Part shown: positions 9,497-17,682 of the stretch, one piece after another
Position numbering within the stretch: the first letter of the stretch is position 1
Layout of the letters: each line of letters opens with the position of its first letter
Assembly (NCBI RefSeq): GCF_001426195.1
Contig: NZ_LMRS01000023.1
Coordinates: 381,733 to 445,732 of the forward strand
DNA from: Sphingomonas sp. Leaf339
GTDB taxonomy: Bacteria; Pseudomonadota; Alphaproteobacteria; Sphingomonadales; Sphingomonadaceae
DNA length: 64,000 bases
Direction of reading: 5' to 3'
Notes under the pieces: model-generated
Told to the model about the DNA's origin: nothing
The model's database searches: none
Seen by the model: only the letters and a program-made list of their open reading frames with translations
Program-made: the position numbers and the translations under genes

Positions 9497-10663
9497 CTAG
9501 AGCGCGTTACCTGTAGCCGATCCGCTCGCCCATGCCCACTGAAAATTGTACCCGCCCAGCCAGCCGGTGACATCCACCGCCTCGCCGATGGCATAAAGCC
9601 CCGGAATCCTTCGCGCTTCCATGGTCTGCGACGACAATTCGGCGGTGCTGATTCCGCCGACCGTCACCTCCGCCTTGGCATACCCTTCGCTGCCATTGGG
9701 GCGGAACGGCCATGCCGCGAGTCGTTCGGCGGCGCCGCGCAATGCGTTGTCCGGCGCGTCGGCCAGCCGATCGGCGACCTGCAACTGCCCCGCCAGCGCC
9801 TCCGCCAGCCGATCGGGCAGGCCGAGCGAACGGCGCAGGCTGGCGCGCGGTTGCGTGCGCTTCAACGCGATCAGCCAGTCGGGATCGCGGCCCGGCGTGA
9901 AGTCGATCGCGACCGTCTCGCCATGCCGCCAATAGGATGACGCCTGCAGGATCGCCGGGCCGGACAGGCCGCGATGCGTGAACAGCGCGGCTTCGCGGAA
10001 CGACCCCTTGCCCGCGCTCGCCACGACCTCCGCCGCCACGCCGGCCAGTTCGCGGAACAGCGCCTCGTCCGGCCCCAGCGTCAGCGGCACCAGCGCCGGG
10101 CGCGGTTCAACTAGCTTCAACCCGAATTGCTTGGCAAGGCGATACGAGAAATCGGTCGCGCCGATCTTGGGGATCGATGGCCCGCCGGTGGCGATCACCA
10201 GCGCCGGCGCGGTGACGGTGCGCGGGCCGATCGCCACGCGGAAACCGGTACCGTCATGTTCGACATCCGCCGTCTGTCCCAGCGACCATTCGACGCCGCC
10301 CATCTCGCATTCGCCGACCAGCATCTCGACGATCTGCTTCGCCGATCCGTCGCAGAACAACTGCCCCAGCGTCTTCTCGTGCCAGGCGATGCCATGCCGC
10401 TCGACCAGCGCGATGAAGTCGGCCGGCGTGTACCGCCGCAGCGCCGACTTGGCGAAATGCAGGTTGGCCGACAGGAAGCGATCCGGCACCGTCCCGGTAT
10501 TGGTGAAATTGCACCGGCCGCCGCCGGAAATGACGATCTTTGCCCCCGGCCGCGCGACATGATCGACCAGCAACACCCGCCGCCCGTGTTGCCCCGCGAC
10601 GGCGGCGCACATCATCCCCGCCGCACCGGCGCCCAAGATGATCGCGTCATAGGATGTGGTCAT
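9497..10663 (-). CDS. HI0933/YhiN-family flavoprotein (NAD(P)/FAD-dependent oxidoreductase)
   Basis: The product has 388 residues. The dinucleotide-binding motif GAGAAGMM is at residues 11-18. The family signature GAKIVISGGGRCNFTN follows near 40-55, and the second FAD contact region WLGGYNFQWAWASGSATG is at the C-terminus. Members bind FAD; their physiological substrate is unknown. The gene stands alone between a helicase and a small conserved gene, on the same strand. Confidence 0.88.
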   Translation of the reverse strand: MTTSYDAIILGAGAAGMMCAAVAGQHGRRVLLVDHVARPGAKIVISGGGRCNFTNTGTVPDRFLSANLHFAKSALRRYTPADFIALVERHGIAWHEKTLGQLFCDGSAKQIVEMLVGECEMGGVEWSLGQTADVEHDGTGFRVAIGPRTVTAPALVIATGGPSIPKIGATDFSYRLAKQFGLKLVEPRPALVPLTLGPDEALFRELAGVAAEVVASAGKGSFREAALFTHRGLSGPAILQASSYWRHGETVAIDFTPGRDPDWLIALKRTQPRASLRRSLGLPDRLAEALAGQLQVADRLADAPDNALRGAAERLAAWPFRPNGSEGYAKAEVTVGGISTAELSSQTMEARRIPGLYAIGEAVDVTGWLGGYNFQWAWASGSATGNAL

Positions 10664-10695
10664 GCGGGGACACTACTCTGGAAATGGGCACAGGC

Positions 10696-10713
10696 CGTCA
10701 TTGCGAGCGCAGC
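10696..10713. repeat. Fragment of a GTCATTGCGAGCG-type dispersed repeat
   Basis: CGTCATTGCGAGCGCAGC matches the core of a short intergenic repeat that recurs across many alphaproteobacterial genomes. Only one partial copy is visible here, and the repeat assignment rests on recollection of that family. Confidence 0.35.
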
Positions 10714-10724
10714 CCGGTATCAAT

Positions 10725-10904
10725 CTACCGCAATTTCGCGATCGTCAGCCCGTCCGACTTGGCGCGATCCTTCACCGATTCCTCGCTGCGGGTCAGCGCC
10801 TTGGCGATCGCCTTCAGCGACATGTCTTTCTTCGCCAGCTGGTGCAGCTTCTGAACCTCGTCGGTCTTCCACGGCTGGCGGTGTCGTTCGAACTTCTCGG
10901 CCAT
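10725..10904 (-). CDS. Small conserved hypothetical protein, helix-turn-helix-like (59 aa)
   Basis: A 59-residue basic protein reading MAEKFERHRQPWKTDEVQ at its start and ending DGLTIAKLR. The middle (LHQLAKKDMSLKAIAKALT then RSEESVKDRAK) looks like a Myb/SANT- or sigma-type helix-turn-helix. Its ATG overlaps the stop of the GreA-family gene by one base (TGATG at 10902-10906), so it is translationally coupled. A DNA-binding role is inferred from fold resemblance only. Confidence 0.75.
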   Translation of the reverse strand: MAEKFERHRQPWKTDEVQKLHQLAKKDMSLKAIAKALTRSEESVKDRAKSDGLTIAKLR

Positions 10905-11359
10905 CAGCTATTCTCCACCGCGATCACCTCGATCGCATCCGTCCTGCCTTGAAAATCCGCTAGATCGCCCGGCCCGGTGCCCATCAGCGCGCGGGCAAGC
11001 GGAGCGGCGAAGGCGATGCGCGCGTCCGCGTCCGCCTCGTCATGGCCGACGATCGCGATGTGCCGCTCGCGCCCGTCCAGCCGGAACGTCACCCGGCTGC
11101 CGATCCCGACCTCGTCGTCGGTCGGCAAGGCGACCACCTCGACCGTGGCGGCGCGCGTGTTCCAGTACCTCAGCTCGCGCGCCAGCACGTCGCGCGACTC
11201 GTCGGTCGCTGCGGCCACGGCAGCCTCCAGCGCCGCCACCCGTGCCGCGACCAGCGCAGGGCCGGCGGCGGTGACGAAATTCGGGCCGGCGGGGATCGGC
11301 AGTTCGAAGCGCGGCTCCAGATGCTCCTCGTCGCTCTCGCGGCGGAACGCGACGCTCAT
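10904..11359 (-). CDS. GreA/GreB-family transcription elongation factor
   Basis: The product has 151 residues. An N-terminal coiled-coil stretch (AARVAALEAAVAAAT and on) is followed by the C-terminal FKBP-like Gre domain (VGIGSRVTFRLDGRERHIAIVG and LARALMGTGPGDL). Gre factors enter the RNA polymerase secondary channel and stimulate cleavage of backtracked transcripts. The coiled coil is shorter and less acidic at the tip than canonical GreA, so this may be a divergent paralogue. The ATG at 11359 was chosen because upstream sequence in frame does not look coding. It forms a two-gene operon with the 59-residue gene. Confidence 0.85.
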   Translation of the reverse strand: MSVAFRRESDEEHLEPRFELPIPAGPNFVTAAGPALVAARVAALEAAVAAATDESRDVLARELRYWNTRAATVEVVALPTDDEVGIGSRVTFRLDGRERHIAIVGHDEADADARIAFAAPLARALMGTGPGDLADFQGRTDAIEVIAVENS

Positions 11360-11481
11360 GATGGGGTTCTTCTCATGCGGTTGCAGATAGGCGCTGGCCC
11401 GCCCCGGTGAAAGGCGGTCTTGTCCGGCCGGTACTGACAATGCTGTTAGCGGTCGTGCCGCCGTCATGCTATCATCCAGCC

Positions 11482-11871
11482 ATGTCGGCCATTCCCCACG
11501 CCTATGCCATTGCGGTCGATCCGGCCGACATCGATTTCATGGGGCATGTGAACAATGCCAGCTACCTGAAATGGGTGCAGGAGGCGGTGGTCAGCCATTG
11601 GCAGAAGCTCGCCCCTGCCGATGCGGTGGCAGAGCACCTGTGGGTCGCCCTGAAGCACGAGATCACGTACCGCAAACCCGCCTTCCTCGACGACGAGGTG
11701 ATCGCCACCGTCATCCTCGAAAAGGTGCAGGGTGCGCGGGCCTTTTATGAAACGGTGATCCGCCGGCGCGAGGAAGTGCTGGCGGAGGTGAAGTCCAGCT
11801 GGTGCTGCCTCGACGCCGAAACCCTGCGCCCGGCGCGGTTGGCAAAGAACGTGATCGACCGGTTTTTCTGA
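11482..11871 (+). CDS. Acyl-CoA thioesterase, hotdog fold
   Basis: A 129-residue protein of the 4-hydroxybenzoyl-CoA/YbgC thioesterase group. The motif VDPADIDFMGHVNNASYLKW (residues 11-30) contains the catalytic aspartate and the HVNN turn. ITYRKPAFLDDEV and SSWCCLD are typical downstream strands. It would hydrolyse an acyl-CoA to acid and CoA; the chain type cannot be told. The inner ATG at 11482 was chosen because it gives a standard hotdog N-terminus. Confidence 0.9.
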   Translation: MSAIPHAYAIAVDPADIDFMGHVNNASYLKWVQEAVVSHWQKLAPADAVAEHLWVALKHEITYRKPAFLDDEVIATVILEKVQGARAFYETVIRRREEVLAEVKSSWCCLDAETLRPARLAKNVIDRFF

Positions 11872-11878
11872 CCCGTTG

Positions 11879-11900
11879 TTCCCCGATCTCCGCCGGGGAA
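11879..11900. repeat. Palindromic intergenic repeat, TTCCCCG hairpin
   Basis: A 7-bp stem (11879-11885 with 11894-11900) sits between the convergent thioesterase and crtB genes. It shares the arms TTCCCCG/CGGGGAA with the hairpin at 7681-7703. Confidence 0.5.
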
Positions 11901-11907
11901 GAGCCCG

Positions 11908-12873
11908 TTAACCCGTCCGCGGCCGTGTCCACAGCGCCGGATCGCGCGGCACCGGCGGATACAGCTTCGCCCGCCGCCACGCCTGCACGCCCGCCCGCGC
12001 GATGAAGCCCAGCTTGTCGCGCGCCGACGTCGTCACCCGCGCATCCCACGCCCGCTCGCCGCGATCCGCGACCGTGCGCCCGATCGCGCCATAGATACCC
12101 GCCGCCGCCAGCACTGCCCAAGCCGCGCGCGGCGACAGCGCCGGCGTGCCCCGCCGCGCGCTGTCCTCGAACGCCGCGCCGCGTATCGCCATCCGCCGCG
12201 CCAGCATCGCGAGGCGAGGGCGGTATGGCGGCTTCAACTGCTCGCCCGGCGGAATATCCACCTCGACCAGCCAGTCGGTCGGTAGGTAGCAACGGCCCGC
12301 CCGGTCGTCCTCGTCCAGATCGCGTGCGATATTGGCCAACTGGAACGCCATCCCTAGATCGCAGGCCCGGTCCAGCGTCGCCTCGTCGTCCGGCGCCACG
12401 CCCATCACCACCGCCATCATGCACCCGACGACCCCGGCGACGTGATAGCAGTACCGGTACAGATCATCCTCGGTCCGTGGTCGCCATTCGTCGGCATCCA
12501 GCGCAAAGCCGGCGATCAGGTCGCGCGGCCACGCATGGGGCATCCCTGTTTCGGCCACTACCACGCGCAGCGCATCGAACGGCATGTCGCCTACGACCTC
12601 GCCCGCCAGCGCCGCCTCGGTCTTGGTCCGCAGCATCGCCAGCCGGGCGGGCGCATCGTCGACGCGACTCATGCCATGGCCATGGTCCTGCCCGTCGGCG
12701 ATGTCATCGCACGCGCGGCACCACGCATAGAGCAGCCACGCGCGTTCCCGCGTCGCCGGATCGAACAGCTTGCTGGCGGCGGCGAAACTCTTCGATCCGC
12801 GCGCGATCGACGTGCGCGCCGCGGCGACCAGCGCCGCCCGCTCGGCCGGCGTCGTCACAGGTTCCCCCGCCAT
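11908..12873 (-). CDS. crtB: Phytoene/squalene synthase family protein, probable phytoene synthase
   Basis: The product has 321 residues and would condense two geranylgeranyl diphosphates to phytoene, the first committed step of carotenoid synthesis. Both aspartate-rich motifs are visible: CRACDDIADGQD near residues 53-64 and MAFQLANIARDLDEDD followed by GRCYLP. An N-terminal SIARGSKSFAAASKLF segment is typical. The ATG at 12873 overlaps the stop of the LOG-family gene (TGATG), so the two are coupled. crtI and crtY lie 3-7 kb away, supporting phytoene rather than squalene synthesis. No crtE is seen, so the precursor must come from elsewhere. Confidence 0.93.
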   Translation of the reverse strand: MAGEPVTTPAERAALVAAARTSIARGSKSFAAASKLFDPATRERAWLLYAWCRACDDIADGQDHGHGMSRVDDAPARLAMLRTKTEAALAGEVVGDMPFDALRVVVAETGMPHAWPRDLIAGFALDADEWRPRTEDDLYRYCYHVAGVVGCMMAVVMGVAPDDEATLDRACDLGMAFQLANIARDLDEDDRAGRCYLPTDWLVEVDIPPGEQLKPPYRPRLAMLARRMAIRGAAFEDSARRGTPALSPRAAWAVLAAAGIYGAIGRTVADRGERAWDARVTTSARDKLGFIARAGVQAWRRAKLYPPVPRDPALWTRPRTG

Positions 12874-13454
12874 CACAGATCCGAAGCGTTCATCCGCACG
12901 ATCGGCTGCGTCGGTACATGCGCGCCCATCCGCTCCAGCAGCACGTCGAGCGTATCCGCCACGATCAGCAGGTCGCGGTGCTGCGGGCGCAGGAAACCCA
13001 CCGTCCCCATCTTGTGCCAGAACGCGATCAGTTCATCATAATACCCAGCGGTGTTGAGCAACCCGACCGGATCGGCGTGATAGCCCAGCTGCGCCCAGCT
13101 CAGCGCTTCCCACAATTCGTCCATCGTGCCGGTGCCACCGGGGATGGTGACGAACCCGTCCGACAGGTCGGTGAACATCTGCTTGCGCTGGTGCATGCCT
13201 GTCACGACGTGAAGCTCGGTCAGGCCGCGATGCGCGACCTCCGCATCGACCAGCGCCTGCGGGATCACGCCGATCACCTCGCCGCCCGCCGCCAACGCGC
13301 CGTCCGCGATCGCGCCCATCAGGCCAAGGCGCCCGCCGCCATAGACGACGCCGATGCCACGATGCGCCAGCGTCGCCCCCACCTCACGCGCGGAATCGAG
13401 ATAAACGGGGTCGGCGGGGGTGGCCGACCCGCAATAAATGGCAAGACGCTTCAT
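12873..13454 (-). CDS. LOG-family protein (nucleotide 5'-monophosphate phosphoribohydrolase type)
   Basis: A 193-residue protein with the LOG signature PGGTGTMDELWEALSWAQLG near residues 104-123 and GVVYGGGRLGLMG near 36-48. Characterised members release free bases, including cytokinins, from nucleoside monophosphates. In most bacteria the physiological substrate is uncertain. Its stop overlaps the start of crtB, an arrangement that need not imply a shared pathway. Confidence 0.92.
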   Translation of the reverse strand: MKRLAIYCGSATPADPVYLDSAREVGATLAHRGIGVVYGGGRLGLMGAIADGALAAGGEVIGVIPQALVDAEVAHRGLTELHVVTGMHQRKQMFTDLSDGFVTIPGGTGTMDELWEALSWAQLGYHADPVGLLNTAGYYDELIAFWHKMGTVGFLRPQHRDLLIVADTLDVLLERMGAHVPTQPIVRMNASDL

Positions 13455-13528
13455 CCCCGTCAGCTAGGGGATGGCGGGCGCGGCGACAAGCTGCGCGAGC
13501 GGTCGCAAGCTACGCCAGCGGCGGCAAG

Positions 13529-13900
13529 CTACGCCGCCATGCGTTTGATCTGGTCGATGATCTGCGCCTGCCGATAGGGCTTGGTGTAGAACACGCTGCG
13601 CGCGGGCATCGGCGTGTTGAGGGGAAACGGCTTGCCCGATGTGATGATGATCTCGATCCACGGCCACCGGTCACGGATGCAGGTGGCGAGGTCGAGGCCG
13701 TCGATCCCCTGCGGCATGTTCACATCGGTGAATACGATCTGGATATCGCGCCGCGTTTCAAGAATGCGCACCGCCTCGGTCGAATTGGCGGCTTCCACCG
13801 CGGTAAAGCCCGCATCTTCCACCATGTCCACGGCCAGCAGCCGCAGCATCGGTTCGTCCTCCACGACCAGTACGATAATCTCCTGTGGTCTGCCGTTCAC
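13529..13900 (-). CDS. Single-domain response regulator (CheY-like receiver)
   Basis: A 123-residue receiver domain with acidic pair VVEDEPMLR (residues 12-20), phosphoacceptor aspartate in IVFTDVNMPQGIDGL, the switch region IIITSGKP and the lysine of FYTKPY. There is no output domain. It starts with GTG overlapping the stop of the upstream kinase gene (GTGA at 13897-13900), so the kinase is the likely partner. Such receivers often act as phosphate sinks or protein-interaction switches in alphaproteobacterial stress pathways. Confidence 0.93.
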   Translation of the reverse strand: MNGRPQEIIVLVVEDEPMLRLLAVDMVEDAGFTAVEAANSTEAVRILETRRDIQIVFTDVNMPQGIDGLDLATCIRDRWPWIEIIITSGKPFPLNTPMPARSVFYTKPYRQAQIIDQIKRMAA

Positions 13901-15495
13901 GCGTCACTCCCCGTTTGCGTCAGGGCCGACAACGGTACGACGAATTCGGCCGTCAGCCCCGCCTCATGGTAACGAAGGGTCACACCTCCTGTCCCGATCA
14001 AACCTTGGCGGATGAGTCTGGCACCAAATCCACGTCGGGTCGGTTCTTTTACCGGCGGGCCGCCCTGTTCCTCCCACGTCATCGTCAGCGTCGCATCGGC
14101 CCCGTCGCCGGCGATCGCCCAGTTGATGTCGATCCGGCCGGTATCGTTCGACAGTGCACCGTATTTGCAGGCGTTGGTCATCATCTCGTGGATTACCAGC
14201 GACACCGACATCGCCGCACTGGCGTCCAGCGTCACCATCGGACCCGTCCGCCGCATCCGATTTTCGAACCCGAACGGTGCCAGCACGCCGAGGATGATGC
14301 TGGCCATATCCGCCGCGATCCATTGCCCCTTCAACAAGGCGTCGTGCGCGGTGCTAAGCGCCAGCAACCGTTGCTCGAACACCGCCACTGGCGTGCGATC
14401 GGGAATGTCGCGCAGCGTCTGCGTGGCAATCGACTGTACCATCGACAGCATGTTCTTCAGCCGGTGGCTGATCTCGCCGTTCACCGATCGTTGCTGCTGA
14501 TCCAGCCGGTGGCGGGACACGCCCGCTTCCAGCCGGTCGGCGACGCTGTGCAGGAACGATAATTCGGTCGCGGTCCAGCGGCGCGGGGTCGCGGCGTGGA
14601 CCAGGAACACCGCGATGGTGCGGCCCCGATCGCGTACCGGCACGTTGACCAGCGCCGCGATGCCGACCGCCAGCATCCGCGATGGATCGGCGGCGGTGCG
14701 CGGATCGGTGGTGACGTCATGGATCACCAGCATCTCGCCCTTCGCCAGCCCGTCGCGGAGGCGGCCGAACTCCTCGAACCGGTGCCGGCCGGCCACGCTG
14801 GCGACGCCGTCGGCGGTCCAGTCCGGCTCGATCTCGATGGTCTCGGTGGCGGCGTCGACGGTGCCGAATCCGGCTCGGTCGGTCTGCAACGCATGGCCGA
14901 CGATCTGCGCGATCGATTGCGTCATCTCGCCGACCGACCGGCTGCGACGGATACGGTCGCCGATGTCGAGCAGTGCCGCCTGCAACCGCGCCAGATGTTC
15001 GCTGGTCCGCGCGATCTGGCGCAGTTCCAGATGATCGGCGACCTGCCGCGCCAGCGCCTCCAGCAATAACCGTTGCTGCTCGCTCAACCCGTCCGGCCGC
15101 GCGACCGTATCCATCACGCACAGCCGCCCGATCACCGCGCCCGACCGCATGACCAGCGGCGCGCCCGCGTAGAAGCGCAGGTGCGGGTGGTGCGTCACCA
15201 ACGGATTGTCGCGGGTGCGCGGATCGACGGTCAGGTCGGGGATCGACAGGAAAGCGCCGCGATCGATCTCGATCCGGCATACCGACCAGTCGATCGGCGT
15301 CTCGGACAGATCCAGTCCGATGCGCGCGCGAAACCATTGTCGCTCGATATCCAGCAGGCTGACGAGCGCGATTGGCGTGTCGCAACACACGCTGGCGACC
15401 AGCACGATATCGTCGAACGTCTTTTCCGGTGGCGTGTCGATCACGCCCAGCAGGTCGAACGCCTGCCGCCGGTCCTTGCCTGTCCGCTCGCTCAT
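13897..15495 (-). CDS. HWE/HisKA_2-type sensor histidine kinase with two GAF domains
   Basis: About 532 residues from the ATG at 15495; a TTG at 15543 would add 16. Two GAF-type sensory domains come first (roughly residues 15-160 and 175-325). The dimerisation region with the phosphoacceptor histidine follows in EISHRLKNMLSMVQSIA. The ATPase domain has HEMMTNACKYGAL and a glycine-rich region near RRGFGARLI. No membrane segment is visible, so it should be a cytoplasmic sensor, possibly of light, redox state or small ligands. No bilin-binding cysteine motif is evident. It is coupled to the response regulator by a 4-base overlap. Confidence 0.9.
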   Translation of the reverse strand: MSERTGKDRRQAFDLLGVIDTPPEKTFDDIVLVASVCCDTPIALVSLLDIERQWFRARIGLDLSETPIDWSVCRIEIDRGAFLSIPDLTVDPRTRDNPLVTHHPHLRFYAGAPLVMRSGAVIGRLCVMDTVARPDGLSEQQRLLLEALARQVADHLELRQIARTSEHLARLQAALLDIGDRIRRSRSVGEMTQSIAQIVGHALQTDRAGFGTVDAATETIEIEPDWTADGVASVAGRHRFEEFGRLRDGLAKGEMLVIHDVTTDPRTAADPSRMLAVGIAALVNVPVRDRGRTIAVFLVHAATPRRWTATELSFLHSVADRLEAGVSRHRLDQQQRSVNGEISHRLKNMLSMVQSIATQTLRDIPDRTPVAVFEQRLLALSTAHDALLKGQWIAADMASIILGVLAPFGFENRMRRTGPMVTLDASAAMSVSLVIHEMMTNACKYGALSNDTGRIDINWAIAGDGADATLTMTWEEQGGPPVKEPTRRGFGARLIRQGLIGTGGVTLRYHEAGLTAEFVVPLSALTQTGSDA

Positions 15496-15624
15496 GGCCC
15501 CCACCGCGATCTGCTTCGCCACCCCGACGGCATCGGACGGCAAACACCGCAGATATACAAGCGTATAATGCGAACCTGTGTCGTGGTCCCCGACCGCATC
15601 TCGGTCAGGGGCGGACGATGCCGA

Positions 15625-16191
15625 TCAGGGCGCGGCGTCCAGTTGCGCGCGCAGATTGGCGATCGTCGCGGCGCTGGCATCCGGACGCGGCGCGGCTGGC
15701 TTGCCGTCGCGCAGGCGGGCGCGATCGCGTTCCGGCGGATCGACGCGGCGCACGCGCACCGCGGCATGACCCTGCGCGCGCAGCCCCAGCAACTGCGCCG
15801 CCCCGCGGGACAGATCGATGATCCGCCGCCCGGCGAACGGCCCGCGGTCGTTGATCCGCAACAGGATCGTGCGACCGGTGTCGAGCGACGTCACCTCGAC
15901 ATAGCTGGGCAACGGCAGCGTGGTATGCGCCGCCGTGATCCCCTTGGCGCGGAAGCGTTCGCCATTGGCGGTGCGGTTCCCGGATTCGCCGCCATACCAG
16001 CTCGCCTCGCCCAGCATGTCATAGGTGGGATCGGCAACGGGGGTATAGGTGGTGCCCCGCACCGTGTAGGAAGGGCCGATCCTTACCGGGGTGTCGCTGA
16101 CCGGCCGGTATCGCCCGCCGCCGCACGCCGACAGTATCAGCGCCAGCAGGACGACGGTGGGGCGGAGGCCAGAACAAAAAAGGGGCCGCAC
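15625..16191 (-). CDS. rlpA: RlpA-family septal ring lytic transglycosylase-like lipoprotein
   Basis: A 188-residue lipoprotein with signal peptide and lipobox LSAC near residues 20-23. The double-psi beta-barrel domain is clear: GEASWYGGESGNRTANGE, then LPLPSYVEVTSL, INDRGPF and IIDLSRGAA. RlpA binds or cleaves denuded peptidoglycan at the septum or poles. There is no C-terminal SPOR domain, so septal targeting may be lost. It lies just downstream of crtI on the same strand. Confidence 0.9.
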   Translation of the reverse strand: MRPLFCSGLRPTVVLLALILSACGGGRYRPVSDTPVRIGPSYTVRGTTYTPVADPTYDMLGEASWYGGESGNRTANGERFRAKGITAAHTTLPLPSYVEVTSLDTGRTILLRINDRGPFAGRRIIDLSRGAAQLLGLRAQGHAAVRVRRVDPPERDRARLRDGKPAAPRPDASAATIANLRAQLDAAP

Positions 16192-16206
16192 GCAGTCCCC
16201 CTCCGG

Positions 16207-17682
16207 CTACCGCCCCTCCAGCATCAGCTTCGCCGTCGCCTTCGCGCTGCCCACGACGCCGGGGATACCCGCGCCGGGATGCGTACCGGCGCCGACGAAA
16301 TACAGATTCGGGATCGCATCGTCACGGTTGTGGACCCGGAAATAGGCGCTCTGCGTCAGGATCGGCTCCAGCGAAAACGCGCTGCCCAGATGCGCGTTCA
16401 GATCGGCGGCGAAGTCGCTCGGCGCATAGCTGAACTTGGTCACGATCCGCTCATGGATATCGGGGATCAGGCGACGACCCACTTCGTCCAGGATGCGCTT
16501 TTCCAGGATCGGCGTCACCTCCGCCCAGTCGACCGGAAACTTGCCCATGTGCGGCACAGGGGCTAGAACGTAGAAGGTCGAATGACCCTCGGGCGCCAGC
16601 GCCGGATCGGTCACGGTCGGGTGGTGCAGGTACAACGAGAAATCCTCGGCCAGCACGCCATGATCGTAGATGTCCTCCAGCAGGCCCTTATAGCGTGGAC
16701 CGAACAGGATCATGTGGTGCGGGATGCCCGGCCACGTGCCCTTGATGCCGAAATGCGTGACGAACAGCGACGGCGAGTATTTCTTGCGCTCCAGCTTTCC
16801 CTTGGTCCGCTGTGCCGCTCGCGAGGTGGACAGCAGGTCGCGGTACGTGTGCATGATGTCGCTGTTGGCGGCCACCATGTCCGCCTCGCCGCGCCAGCCG
16901 CTTTCCGTCACCACGCCGGTCGCCCGGTCGCCCAGCGTCTCGATCTGCACCACCGGATCGCCCAGCCGGATCGTGCCGCCGATCCGCTCGAAATGCGCGA
17001 CCAGCCCGGCGACCAGCCGATTGGTGCCGCCCTTGGCAAACCACACGCCGCCATCGCGTTCCAGCTTGTGGATCAGCGCATAGATCGCGCTAGTCGTCAT
17101 CGGGTTGCCGCCGACCAGCAGCGTGTGAAAGCTCAGCGCCTCACGCAGCTTTTCGGATTTCACGAAGCTCGACACGATCGAATACACCGACCGCCAAGCC
17201 TGATACTTCGCCAGCGCCGGCGCCGCCTTGATCATCGACGCGAAGTCGAGAAACGCGACATGGCCCAGCTTCTCGTACCCCTCGTGGAACACGCCTGCCG
17301 AATAGGTCAGGAACTTCTGGTATCCCTCCCAGTCGCCCGGATGCAGCCGCTCGATCTCGCCGCGCAGGATGCTGTCGTCGTTGGTGTAATCGAAATTCGT
17401 CCCGTCCGGCCAGTTCAGGCGGTAAAAGGGCGTGACCGGTTCCAGCACCACATCGTCGCGCATGTCGCGGCCGGTCAGTTGCCACAATTCCTCCAGACAC
17501 GCCGGATCGGTGATGACGGTGGGGCCGGCATCGAAGGTGAAGCCCTCGCGCTCCCAATAATAGGCGCGCCCGCCGGGCTTGTCCCGCGACTCGACGATGG
17601 TGGTCTCCACCCCCGCCGACTGCAACCGGATCGCGAGCGCCAGGCCGCCGAAGCCCGCGCCGATGACGATCGCCCGCCTCAT
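16207..17682 (-). CDS. crtI: Phytoene desaturase
   Basis: The product has 491 residues and desaturates phytoene to lycopene. The N-terminal FAD-binding motif is VIGAGFGGLALAIRL (residues 6-20), followed by ESRDKPGGRAYYWEREGFTF and AGPTVITDP. The C-terminal FAD contact GAGTHPGAGIPGVVGSAK is intact. The frame stays open far upstream, but the ATG at 17682 gives the standard start and overlaps the crtY stop (ATGA), showing translational coupling. Confidence 0.96.
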   Translation of the reverse strand: MRRAIVIGAGFGGLALAIRLQSAGVETTIVESRDKPGGRAYYWEREGFTFDAGPTVITDPACLEELWQLTGRDMRDDVVLEPVTPFYRLNWPDGTNFDYTNDDSILRGEIERLHPGDWEGYQKFLTYSAGVFHEGYEKLGHVAFLDFASMIKAAPALAKYQAWRSVYSIVSSFVKSEKLREALSFHTLLVGGNPMTTSAIYALIHKLERDGGVWFAKGGTNRLVAGLVAHFERIGGTIRLGDPVVQIETLGDRATGVVTESGWRGEADMVAANSDIMHTYRDLLSTSRAAQRTKGKLERKKYSPSLFVTHFGIKGTWPGIPHHMILFGPRYKGLLEDIYDHGVLAEDFSLYLHHPTVTDPALAPEGHSTFYVLAPVPHMGKFPVDWAEVTPILEKRILDEVGRRLIPDIHERIVTKFSYAPSDFAADLNAHLGSAFSLEPILTQSAYFRVHNRDDAIPNLYFVGAGTHPGAGIPGVVGSAKATAKLMLEGR

